5,401 nt of DNA, taken from positions 1-5,401 of the forward strand of contig JBDUDA010000208.1 of assembly GCA_040003205.1 (NCBI GenBank), read 5' to 3'. This stretch comes from JALYIM01 sp040003205. Lineage in GTDB: Bacteria > Acidobacteriota > Terriglobia > Terriglobales > Acidobacteriaceae. The notes under the pieces are model-generated. The model was not told the DNA's origin and made no database searches. It saw only the letters and a program-made list of their open reading frames with translations. The position numbers and the translations under genes were made by a program. Shown here piece by piece: positions 1-5,401 of this stretch (positions are counted from its first letter, which is position 1; every line of letters starts with the position of its first letter).

Positions 1-111
1 TTGCGAGCCGCTGCCATTCACGGTAGCGACCTGAATGCTCATGTCGTTGACGACCGGTTTGCGTTCGGCCTGCCGGGCCGCGCGGCCCAGCGCTGTATCG
101 GCAGATGCCAT
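1..111 (-). CDS. korA: 2-oxoacid:ferredoxin oxidoreductase, alpha subunit (N-terminal 37 codons; partial)
   Basis: Only the start of this gene is in the window; it continues past the left edge. The 37 visible residues begin MASADTALGR and end in the stretch SIQVATVNGSGSQ (residues 24-36 or so). That stretch is typical of the opening beta-strand and glycine-rich loop of the gamma (POR) domain that is fused ahead of the alpha domain in two-subunit 2-oxoglutarate or 2-oxoacid:ferredoxin oxidoreductases. These enzymes oxidatively decarboxylate a 2-oxoacid to its acyl-CoA with thiamine diphosphate and pass electrons to ferredoxin; the beta subunit gene would be expected further left. The ATG at 109-111 is preferred because an AAGGA ribosome binding site lies 8 nt upstream; an internal ATG at 40-42, just before SIQVAT, is nearer the conserved domain but has no such site. 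Assignment rests on a short motif recognised from memory. The substrate (2-oxoglutarate, pyruvate or branched-chain) cannot be told from this fragment. Confidence 0.72.
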   Translation of the reverse strand, partial: MASADTALGRAARQAERKPVVNDMSIQVATVNGSGSQ

Positions 112-119
112 TAAAAGAA

Positions 120-125
120 TCCTTC
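120..125 (-). promoter_or_regulatory. Ribosome binding site of the 2-oxoacid oxidoreductase gene
   Basis: On the minus strand GAAGGA is followed by 8 nt and then ATG. This is a good Shine-Dalgarno match at good spacing, and it decides the start at 109-111 over the internal ATG at 40-42. Confidence 0.65.
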
Positions 126-188
126 TATCAGGAACGGTACTCCAGCGCGCCGCTCCCTGCTGCTTAAAATCAATTAGGCGAACCTATG

Positions 189-194
189 ATTATA
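189..194 (-). promoter_or_regulatory. Candidate -10 element (perfect TATAAT) for the 2-oxoacid oxidoreductase gene
   Basis: The minus strand reads TATAAT exactly, about 78 nt upstream of the start codon, giving a predicted leader of roughly 70 nt. At 16-18 bp spacing the -35 region (about 211-218) reads CCGCCT or similar and does not resemble TTGACA, so this would be a promoter carried by its -10 alone or helped by an activator. It lies between the gene and the repeat pair, so the gene probably does not depend on read-through from accA. The overlapping plus-strand TATGAT at 185-190 is also -10-like, but no plus-strand gene follows it. Confidence 0.45.
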
Positions 195-225
195 CGGCAG
201 CAAGCTAGGAGAGGCGGAATCAGTT

Positions 226-410
226 GAGCGGGAGTTCAACATGAAATCACCTGTCATCTCGACCGGCGTGGAGGCTTCGCGCGCAGCGAAGCCACCGCTG
301 AGTGGAGAGACCTGCTTACCCCATCAAACAGCCGGTCTCTCGACTCCGCAAAACCAAAGGCTTTGCTCGCTTGAGATGACAACCTTGGGTTGTAGCTTTT
401 AAATTGAGCC
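226..410. repeat. Copy 1 of a tandem structured intergenic repeat
   Basis: This 185-bp stretch recurs 191 bp further on as copy 2. By eye the two are about 90% identical, with roughly 14 substitutions and a few one- or two-base gaps. Inside it, TGTCATCTCGA (252-262) pairs with TTGAGATGACA (371-381), with one G-T wobble. Within that outer stem lie a perfect 8-bp hairpin GGCTTCGC/GCGAAGCC (273-280 and 286-293, loop GCGCA), a long arm pairing 297-314 with 332-349 (15 of 18 positions), and a short hairpin around CCAAAGG near 349-365 with one mismatch. The copy ends with AAATTGAGCC. No convincing protein is encoded. It resembles palindromic intergenic elements (REP/BIME or MITE-like) that I associate with Acidobacteriota; the family name is unknown to me. 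Confidence 0.85.
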
Positions 411-416
411 TATACC

Positions 417-601
417 GAGCGGCGATTCAACTTGAAATCACCTGTCATCTCGACCGGAGTGGTGGCTTCGCGCAACGAAGCCTCCGCGGAGTGGAGAGAC
501 CTGCTTTCTCCCATCAAACAGCCGGTCTCTCGACTCCGCAAAGCCAAAGGCTTTGCTTCGCTCGAGATGACAGCTTTGGGCTGTAGCTCTTAAATTGAGC
601 C
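417..601. repeat. Copy 2 of the tandem structured intergenic repeat
   Basis: This is the second, better-paired copy. The outer stem is perfect over 12 bp: CTGTCATCTCGA (442-453) with TCGAGATGACAG (562-573). Between its arms lie three hairpins. The first is GGCTTCG/CGAAGCC (464-470 and 476-482, loop CGCAA). The second pairs 486-503 with 522-539 at 16 of 18 positions, closing a loop that contains CCATCAAACAG. The third is CAAAGCC-AAA-GGCTTTG (539-555), perfect over 7 bp. Together they form a four-way, cloverleaf-like arrangement. A 2-bp deletion relative to copy 1 at the first hairpin shortens its stem by one pair but keeps it perfect. The plus-strand frame open over 404-586 is chance: it runs through the repeat and has no recognisable protein character. 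Confidence 0.85.
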
Positions 602-630
602 ACTAGCAACGGTTGCGAACGGGAGTGAAA
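602..630. other. Short spacer between accA stop and repeat copy 2; no clear terminator
   Basis: Only 29 bp separate the accA stop codon from the repeat. The spacer holds a small palindrome GCAACGGTTGC (606-616) whose arms leave almost no loop, and there is no T-run downstream of it on the minus strand, so it is not a convincing intrinsic terminator. If transcription of dnaE-accA ends here, either a factor-dependent mechanism or the structured repeats themselves would have to do it. The part GAACGGGAGTGAAAT (616-630) faintly resembles the left end of the repeat. Confidence 0.4.
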
Positions 631-1737
631 TTAGGTTTCCACGTAGAACTGCGCGATGTTGCGGAATTTCATATAGCGGGCGTCCAGCATGTCTTTTACG
701 GAAAGCGCATTCAATTCAGACAGGTGGCGCTGTAATTCGATATCCAGCAGAGCGGCGGCCGCGGCGTGGTCATTGTGCGCTCCACCCTCGGGCTCGGGGA
801 CCGTACCATCAATGCAGCCTAGCTCCGATAGATCAGTGGCAGTAATTTTTAAGGCCTGCGCCGCAATCTCTTTCTTGCTGGCATCGCGCCACATGATGGA
901 CGCGCAACCCTCCGGCGAGATTACTGAATAGACGGAATTTTCCATCATCAGAACGCGATCCGCTACCGCGATCGCCAGGGCGCCTCCGCTGCCACCTTCT
1001 CCAGTGATGGTTGCGACAATAGGAACTCGTAACCGCACCATCTCTCGCAGATTTCGCGCGATGGCCTCGGCTTGGCCGCGCTCTTCGGCGCCTAGTCCAG
1101 GATAGGCGCCCGGGGTATCCACGAACGTGAATACCGGACGGGAAAATTTCTCCGCCATTTTCATCGCGCGCAGTGCTTTGCGATAGCCCTCGGGATTAGG
1201 CATACCAAAATTTCGATAGACTTTCTGCTTGGTATCGCGCGCCTTTTGGTGGCCGATCACCATGGCCTCCGCGCCGTGAAAACGGACCATTCCGCAAATG
1301 ATCGCAGGATCGTCCGCAAACCCTCGATCGCCGTGGACTTCGTTCCAATCAGTGAAGATGCGTGCCACATAGTCCAAAGTGTAGGGCCGTTGCGGATGCC
1401 TGGCCAACTCAGTCTTTTGCCACGCGCTGCGACTGGCTGCCACTTCCAGGCGTAGGGCCTCAACACGATCTCGCAAGTGTTGGATCTTGGCTCCGTTGCC
1501 ATCGTTATCGTGGTTCGCGGACTGCAACTTGGTCAACTGGCGCTCAATTTTATCCAACTCGGTATGGGCTTTTTGACCAGATTGCATCTTGTCCCCATTA
1601 CCGTTGCTGGCGCTCCAGCGTGCTTCCACCATCGAGAGAAGAAAATCCGCCCCTTCCATGGTGGCATCCTGCTTCGGAGGCACCGCGGCGGATGCGGCAT
1701 TACCCCTCTTCGGGATAAAGCTTCTCATCGGTAGCAC
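631..1737 (-). CDS. accA: Acetyl-CoA carboxylase carboxyltransferase, alpha subunit
   Basis: AccA pairs with AccD to form the cytoplasmic carboxyltransferase that moves the carboxyl group from biotin on AccB to acetyl-CoA, giving malonyl-CoA for fatty-acid synthesis. The family is clear: ARHPQRPYTLDY (112-123), GHQKARDTKQK (162-172), RNFGMPNPEGYRK (175-187), FVDTPGAYPGLGAEERGQ (205-222), the oxyanion-hole glycine run GEGGSGGALAI (246-256) and SVISPEGCASIMW (271-283). The crotonase-like core is complete to the stop. There is no zinc finger, as expected for AccA. At 368 aa it is about 49 longer than the E. coli protein, all at the N-terminus, where a polar coiled-coil region (about 57-108) contains two Asn/Gly/Asp-rich patches. 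The start is uncertain. The frame opens with GTG at 1737, four bases after the dnaE stop. ATG at 1726-1728 (residue 4), ATG at 1657-1659 (residue 27; AGGA 7 nt upstream, the best site, giving 342 aa) and ATG at residue 51 (318 aa, about E. coli length) are alternatives. I list the longest frame because of its operon-like spacing. It is cotranscribed with dnaE; accD is not in the window. Confidence 0.95.
   Translation of the reverse strand: MLPMRSFIPKRGNAASAAVPPKQDATMEGADFLLSMVEARWSASNGNGDKMQSGQKAHTELDKIERQLTKLQSANHDNDGNGAKIQHLRDRVEALRLEVAASRSAWQKTELARHPQRPYTLDYVARIFTDWNEVHGDRGFADDPAIICGMVRFHGAEAMVIGHQKARDTKQKVYRNFGMPNPEGYRKALRAMKMAEKFSRPVFTFVDTPGAYPGLGAEERGQAEAIARNLREMVRLRVPIVATITGEGGSGGALAIAVADRVLMMENSVYSVISPEGCASIMWRDASKKEIAAQALKITATDLSELGCIDGTVPEPEGGAHNDHAAAAALLDIELQRHLSELNALSVKDMLDARYMKFRNIAQFYVET
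1667..1670 (-). promoter_or_regulatory. Ribosome binding site for an alternative internal accA start
   Basis: The minus strand reads AGGA, then 7 nt, then ATG at 1657-1659. This is better than anything at canonical spacing before the GTG at 1737 or the ATG at 1728, so translation of AccA may begin here (MEGADFLL...), giving a 342-residue protein and an 82-nt gap to dnaE. Confidence 0.4.
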
Positions 1738-1757
1738 ACCATCAATTGATCACCCTT
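1725..1757 (-). promoter_or_regulatory. dnaE-accA translational coupling region with a five-codon minicistron
   Basis: Inside the last codons of dnaE the minus strand carries AAGGGTG (1751-1757), a Shine-Dalgarno-like site. Eight nt later an ATG (1740-1742) overlaps the dnaE stop as TGATG. That ATG is out of frame with accA and reads MVCYR then TGA (1725-1727), and this stop in turn overlaps the in-frame accA ATG at 1726-1728 as ATGA. The GTG at 1735-1737 lies between. What is seen is the arrangement of codons; that ribosomes terminate and restart through it is inference. Confidence 0.35.
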
Positions 1758-4700
1758 ACTGCACCACGTCCGCATAACGCTTCTACGCGCGAAATGAAAT
1801 TTCTATCCGGTTGCACATTATAGCCCTCGGCTTCCATAACGACCATAAAATCGCCCTGTCGCTCGACGTCAAACAGGACCTTGGCGCCGCCCTTTTTTAT
1901 CAGGAACAATGCATGCAGTTCGTCCACGATCGTGTCATTGGCACTTTCGAGCGGGATCCGAATCCGCAGAGATCGGGGTAACGAAACCTTTGCATCATCC
2001 AGCGGCGTGATGTCGTCCACGGTCAATTTAGGATTTGAGCCTTCTTCGACCCGCACCCCGCCCCGCACCAGCACCGGAACCTCTAGCTTCACTTTGTCGC
2101 TGAGTTTCTTATAGGCTTCGGGAAAGACAATCATTTCAATCGTGCCCAGCATGTCTTCGAGCGCGCCCTGAGCATAAAAGTCTCCCCGTTTCGACTTCAC
2201 CACGCGCAGGTTGGTAATGATTCCGGCGGTGCAGATGCTTTCGCCCTTGCCGGTCGAAGATTTCATAGCACAGACTTCGGCGGTGCTGAGCGCCCGCAAG
2301 TCCTGAAGCTTCTCGCTATATTTCTCCAGTGGATGTCCGGTGATAAAGAAGCCGAGAATTTCTTTTTCGGCAGAAAGGCGAGTGTGCTCATCCCAGTCGG
2401 GCGTGTCAGGCAACTTCGCGCTTTGGGTTTGTAGTTCTTCCTGGTCCTGAAAAACGCCGAATAAACCGTGCTGGCCGGAATCAGCGTCCCGCTGAGCTTT
2501 CTGGGCGTGGTCAATTGCTTTGTCGAGGACGGCCATCAATTGCGCGCGGCGTCCCAAGGCGTCCATCGCTCCGCTTTTCACTAGCGATTCAAGAACGCGC
2601 TTATTGAGCAGACGCAAGTCTACAGTCTCGCAAAATTCGTAGATCGATTTGTAAGTTCCCATCTGCTTGCGCCCCGCAACGATGGATTCAATCGCATTAC
2701 GTCCGACATTCTTCACCGCCGCCAGGCCGAATCGTATCGCTTCACCATGCGGTGTAAAGTTCGCATCGCTAACGTTGATGTCCGGAGGCTCGACCGCAAT
2801 CCCCATCTCACGGCACTCGTTAATGTACTTCACGACATCATCGGTGTTTCCGGTAACGGATGTCAGGAGCGCGGCCATGAATTCAACGGGATAATGCGTC
2901 TTTAAATACGCTGTGTGGTACGCCAGTAAGGCGTATGCCGCAGAGTGCGACTTGTTAAATCCGTAGCCCGCGAATTGCGCCATCAGATCAAAAATCTTCT
3001 CAATCTTCTTGCCAGGATATCCCTGCTTAGTCGCTCCCTCCACAAAGCGCTGACGCTGCTTGGCCATTTCTTCGGCTTGCTTCTTTCCCATCGCGCGCCG
3101 CAGCAGGTCGGCTTCACCGAGCGAATATCCCGCGAGCCGGTTGGCGATCTGCATCACCTGTTCCTGATAGACGATGACTCCGAGCGTTTCTTCCAGGACT
3201 TCTTTCAGTTCAGGAAGCTCGTATTCGATCTTCTTGCGTCCGTGCTTGCGGTCAATGAAGTCGTCAATCATTCCGCCCTGAATCGGACCGGGACGATATA
3301 GAGCATTAAGAGCCGTTAGTCCCTCGATGGAATTTGGCTGATAGCGACGCAGCACGTCACGCATGCCATGCGATTCAAACTGAAAGACGCCGGAAGTGAG
3401 TCCTTTGTGAAATACCTTTTCGTAGGTCGTAATGTCCTCAAGCGGAATTTTGTCCAGCTCGACGGTCTCGCCCTTGGTGTGCGCGATGAGCTTGAGGGCG
3501 TCATCGAGAATCGTCAGAGTGGTGAGCCCAAGAAAATCCATCTTGAGCAAGCCTAGTTTCTCGATGGCGATCATATCGAACGCGGTAACAATTTCGTCGT
3601 TCTTTGTCCTGTGCAGCGGGACAAGATCGGTGAGAGGGCGCGGCGAAATTACAACCCCAGCGGCATGGACGCCGGAATTTCTTACTAACCCTTCCAGCTT
3701 GCGGGCGGTATCAAGCAGCTCGCGAATCTGGCTGTCGTTCTCATACGCCTGAAGCATCGCGGGAGAATCTTTGATTGCCTGCTCAAGCTTTATATTGATC
3801 TGATTGGGGACCATCTTCGCGATGCGGTCCACGTCACTGTATGGAACGTCCATCGCCCGGCCTACGTCTTTGATCGCCGCTTTGGCCGCCATGGTGCCGA
3901 ATGTGATGATCTGCGCGACGTTGTCGCGTCCGTATTTTGCCGTGACGTAATCAATGACTTCACCACGCCGGTTCATGCAGAAATCAATATCGATGTCGGG
4001 CATCGAGACGCGCTCAGGATTCAGGAAGCGCTCGAATAGCAACTCGTGTTGCAACGGATCGATGTCTGTAATTGCGAGTGCGTAAGAAACGAGCGATCCC
4101 GCAGCTGAACCGCGACCGGGGCCAACGGGAATGCTGTTCTCGCGAGCGTAACGGATAAAATCCCAGACAATAAGAAAGTAACCTGCAAACTTCATCTGCT
4201 GGATGATGGCTAACTCGCGCGCCAGGCGCTGCTCGTATTCAGCCAGGCTGTGTTTGATTCTTCCCTGCTTCTCGAGCTCCCGCAGGACTTCCAAACGGCG
4301 TGCAAACCCTTCCCGTGATACGTGTTCAAAATAGCTGTCGAGCGTGTAGCCCGGCGGCACATCAAAATGTGGGAATGGATCGCTGACTTTCTCCAGATGC
4401 ATGTTGCAGCGTTCCGCAATATCCAGAGTGCGCGTGAGAACCTCTGGAGAATCTTTGAACACTCGATACATCTGGTCGTAATTCTTAACGTAAAAATCCG
4501 TGCCTTGAAACTTCATCCGCTTCTCGTCGCGGATGGATTTCCCCGTCTGAATGCAGACCATTACATCTTGTGCGTGCGCGTCGTCCTCGCACAGATAGTG
4601 ACTATCGTTAGTGGCGACCAGCGGAAGGCCGAGGTCTTTCTCCAATTGAAACAATCCCGGATGAATGCGATGTTCCATCTCCAGGCCTTGATCTTGAATT

Positions 4701-5227
4701 TCGAGGAAGAAATTCTTCTTGCCGAAAATATCGCTGTACGTTGCTGCCGCCTTACGGGCAGCATCATATTTGTCTTCCATTAAGTATTCGGCCACTTCGC
4801 CTTTAAGACATCCGGAAAGGCCGATAAGTCCGGCGGAATGTTCGGCGAGAAACTTCTTGCTCACGCGCGGCTTGTAATAAAAACCATGGAGCGACGATTC
4901 CGAGGTGATCTTCGTGAGGTTGCGATAGCCTTCATCATTCTCGGCCAGCACTAGGAGATGGTTATAGGTATCTCCGTCGGGAGGCGTGCGCGCGATGCGA
5001 TGATCGTCTTTCTTGCAGACGTAAAGTTCGCATCCAACGATAGGTTTAACTCCTGATTGTTTCGCGGCGTTGACGAAGTGAACGGCTCCAAAAATATTGC
5101 CGTGGTCGGTCATGGCTACCGAGGGCATGCCGAGTTCCTTCACCCGTTCGCAAAGTTTTTCTACATCGCAGGCGCCGTCGAGCAATGAATAGTCAGTATG
5201 AAGGTGCAGGTGGACGAATTGAGACAT
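1742..5227 (-). CDS. dnaE: DNA polymerase III, alpha subunit (replicative polymerase, DnaE1 type)
   Basis: This is the catalytic subunit of the chromosomal replicase, 1161 aa against 1160 in E. coli, and appears intact. The N-terminal PHP domain (about 4-280) has its metal ligands in place: HLHLH (6-10), D17, TDHGN (40-44), E67 in GCELYV, LSGC (137-140) and NDSH (207-210). The polymerase core follows: PGRGSAAGSLV (370-380); PDIDIDFC (410-417) with catalytic aspartates 411 and 413; the ITFGTMAAKA region (441-450); and KMDFLGL (562-568) with the third catalytic aspartate, 564. GYGFNKSHSAAYA (754-766) is also typical. A helix-hairpin-helix region lies near 871-892, an internal beta-clamp binding motif QHGLF at 919-923, an OB fold around 999-1041 and the C-terminal domain to 1161. 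There is no DnaQ-like exonuclease insertion. The ATG at 5225-5227 is the only sensible start, since the PHP domain begins at residue 4; no Shine-Dalgarno sequence precedes it. It is the first gene of a probable dnaE-accA operon. Confidence 0.98.
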   Translation of the reverse strand: MSQFVHLHLHTDYSLLDGACDVEKLCERVKELGMPSVAMTDHGNIFGAVHFVNAAKQSGVKPIVGCELYVCKKDDHRIARTPPDGDTYNHLLVLAENDEGYRNLTKITSESSLHGFYYKPRVSKKFLAEHSAGLIGLSGCLKGEVAEYLMEDKYDAARKAAATYSDIFGKKNFFLEIQDQGLEMEHRIHPGLFQLEKDLGLPLVATNDSHYLCEDDAHAQDVMVCIQTGKSIRDEKRMKFQGTDFYVKNYDQMYRVFKDSPEVLTRTLDIAERCNMHLEKVSDPFPHFDVPPGYTLDSYFEHVSREGFARRLEVLRELEKQGRIKHSLAEYEQRLARELAIIQQMKFAGYFLIVWDFIRYARENSIPVGPGRGSAAGSLVSYALAITDIDPLQHELLFERFLNPERVSMPDIDIDFCMNRRGEVIDYVTAKYGRDNVAQIITFGTMAAKAAIKDVGRAMDVPYSDVDRIAKMVPNQINIKLEQAIKDSPAMLQAYENDSQIRELLDTARKLEGLVRNSGVHAAGVVISPRPLTDLVPLHRTKNDEIVTAFDMIAIEKLGLLKMDFLGLTTLTILDDALKLIAHTKGETVELDKIPLEDITTYEKVFHKGLTSGVFQFESHGMRDVLRRYQPNSIEGLTALNALYRPGPIQGGMIDDFIDRKHGRKKIEYELPELKEVLEETLGVIVYQEQVMQIANRLAGYSLGEADLLRRAMGKKQAEEMAKQRQRFVEGATKQGYPGKKIEKIFDLMAQFAGYGFNKSHSAAYALLAYHTAYLKTHYPVEFMAALLTSVTGNTDDVVKYINECREMGIAVEPPDINVSDANFTPHGEAIRFGLAAVKNVGRNAIESIVAGRKQMGTYKSIYEFCETVDLRLLNKRVLESLVKSGAMDALGRRAQLMAVLDKAIDHAQKAQRDADSGQHGLFGVFQDQEELQTQSAKLPDTPDWDEHTRLSAEKEILGFFITGHPLEKYSEKLQDLRALSTAEVCAMKSSTGKGESICTAGIITNLRVVKSKRGDFYAQGALEDMLGTIEMIVFPEAYKKLSDKVKLEVPVLVRGGVRVEEGSNPKLTVDDITPLDDAKVSLPRSLRIRIPLESANDTIVDELHALFLIKKGGAKVLFDVERQGDFMVVMEAEGYNVQPDRNFISRVEALCGRGAVRVIN

Positions 5228-5256
5228 GTTGGATGGACTACGCTTCGGCTGGCTTT

Positions 5257-5284
5257 ATTCTAGCGTTTAGTTGGAGGGGCGCAA
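5257..5284 (-). promoter_or_regulatory. Candidate promoter of the dnaE-accA operon
   Basis: On the minus strand TAGAAT (5257-5262) matches the -10 consensus at five of six positions. TTGCGC (5279-5284) lies 16 bp upstream as a poor -35 that keeps only the TTG. Transcription would begin near 5250, giving a leader of about 23 nt to the dnaE ATG. That leader has no AGGAGG-like site; the bases just before the start are TCCATCCAAC. Confidence 0.35.
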
Positions 5285-5370
5285 GGCGAATTAAAAAGTT
5301 TGCTTAAATATTTCTGAGAGCTACTTAACAAACGACTGAAACCGAAAAAAGCCGACCTGATTCAACCCGC

Positions 5371-5401
5371 TCAATGCTTCTTACTTTTTGTTTTCTTCGC
5401 C
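5371..5401 (-). CDS. C-terminal end of an unidentified lysine-rich protein (partial)
   Basis: The minus strand entering from the right edge reads AKKTKSKKH followed by TGA at 5371-5373. Basic lysine-rich tails of this kind are common at the ends of nucleic-acid-binding proteins, and the gene would lie upstream of dnaE in the same direction, about 143 bp from its start. The adjacent frame reads GEENKK then TAA at 5381-5383 and is equally open over so short a span. No family can be assigned from these codons, and it could be non-coding. Confidence 0.25.
   Translation of the reverse strand, partial: AKKTKSKKH

Noticed and set aside
224..232. TTGAGCGGG at the left repeat edge, also present on the minus strand near 5367-5375
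   Set aside because: A nine-base match with no wider similarity is expected by chance in a window this size; it does not show a second copy of the repeat near dnaE.
404..586. Plus-strand 60-codon open frame lying over repeat copy 2
   Set aside because: It consists of repeat sequence, its start falls in the end of copy 1, there is no ribosome binding site of note, and the protein has no domain-like character.
226..601. CRISPR array or tRNA gene reading of the repeat region
   Set aside because: There are only two copies of a 185-bp unit with a six-base gap, not short repeats with unique spacers. Despite the cloverleaf-like arrangement, the stem sizes do not fit a tRNA acceptor, D, anticodon and T arm pattern.
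4322..4783. Plus-strand 153-codon open frame antisense to dnaE
   Set aside because: It lies wholly within the highly conserved dnaE coding sequence; its composition is what the complementary frame of a real gene gives. The antisense frames at 2945-3301 and 3432-3752 are rejected for the same reason.
5340..5374. Possible intrinsic terminator for the gene upstream of dnaE (GGTCGGCTTTTTTCGG on the minus strand)
   Set aside because: There is a T-run, but the bases before it (GCGGGTTGAATCAGGTCGGC) form no stem longer than about three pairs, so a terminator hairpin is not supported.

Overview
This window is ordinary bacterial chromosome. All recognisable genes lie on the minus strand, so transcription runs from high to low coordinates. 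The order is: the last few codons of an unidentified lysine-rich protein (5371-5401), dnaE for the replicative DNA polymerase III alpha subunit (1742-5227), accA for the carboxyltransferase alpha subunit of acetyl-CoA carboxylase (631-1737), a 519-bp intergenic region, and the first 37 codons of a 2-oxoacid:ferredoxin oxidoreductase alpha subunit (1-111, running off the left edge).

Organism: moderate GC content, a full-length DnaE1 with an intact metal-binding PHP domain, and a ferredoxin-linked 2-oxoacid oxidoreductase with an N-terminal GSGSQ-type gamma domain point to a Gram-negative soil-type bacterium. My best guess is Acidobacteriota, because the intergenic repeat resembles dispersed repeats I recall from that phylum. 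This is an inference from protein character and memory, not from a search.

Layout: dnaE and accA are four bases apart and almost certainly share a transcript, pairing replication with the first committed step of fatty-acid synthesis; the same adjacency is known in Escherichia coli. A likely promoter sits just upstream of dnaE (-10 TAGAAT near 5257-5262). The dnaE-accA junction is intricate: a Shine-Dalgarno-like site inside the end of dnaE, an ATG overlapping the dnaE stop that opens a five-codon frame, and several competing in-frame accA starts. The 2-oxoacid oxidoreductase gene has its own perfect TATAAT -10 element and a good ribosome binding site.

The most notable non-coding structure lies between accA and that gene. 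Two direct copies, 191 bp apart and about 90% identical by eye, each contain an outer inverted repeat enclosing three further hairpins (a cloverleaf-like arrangement). They look like a tandem pair of a non-coding, possibly mobilised palindromic element. No CRISPR, tRNA, rRNA, transposase or defence gene is visible, and I see no new multi-gene system here.
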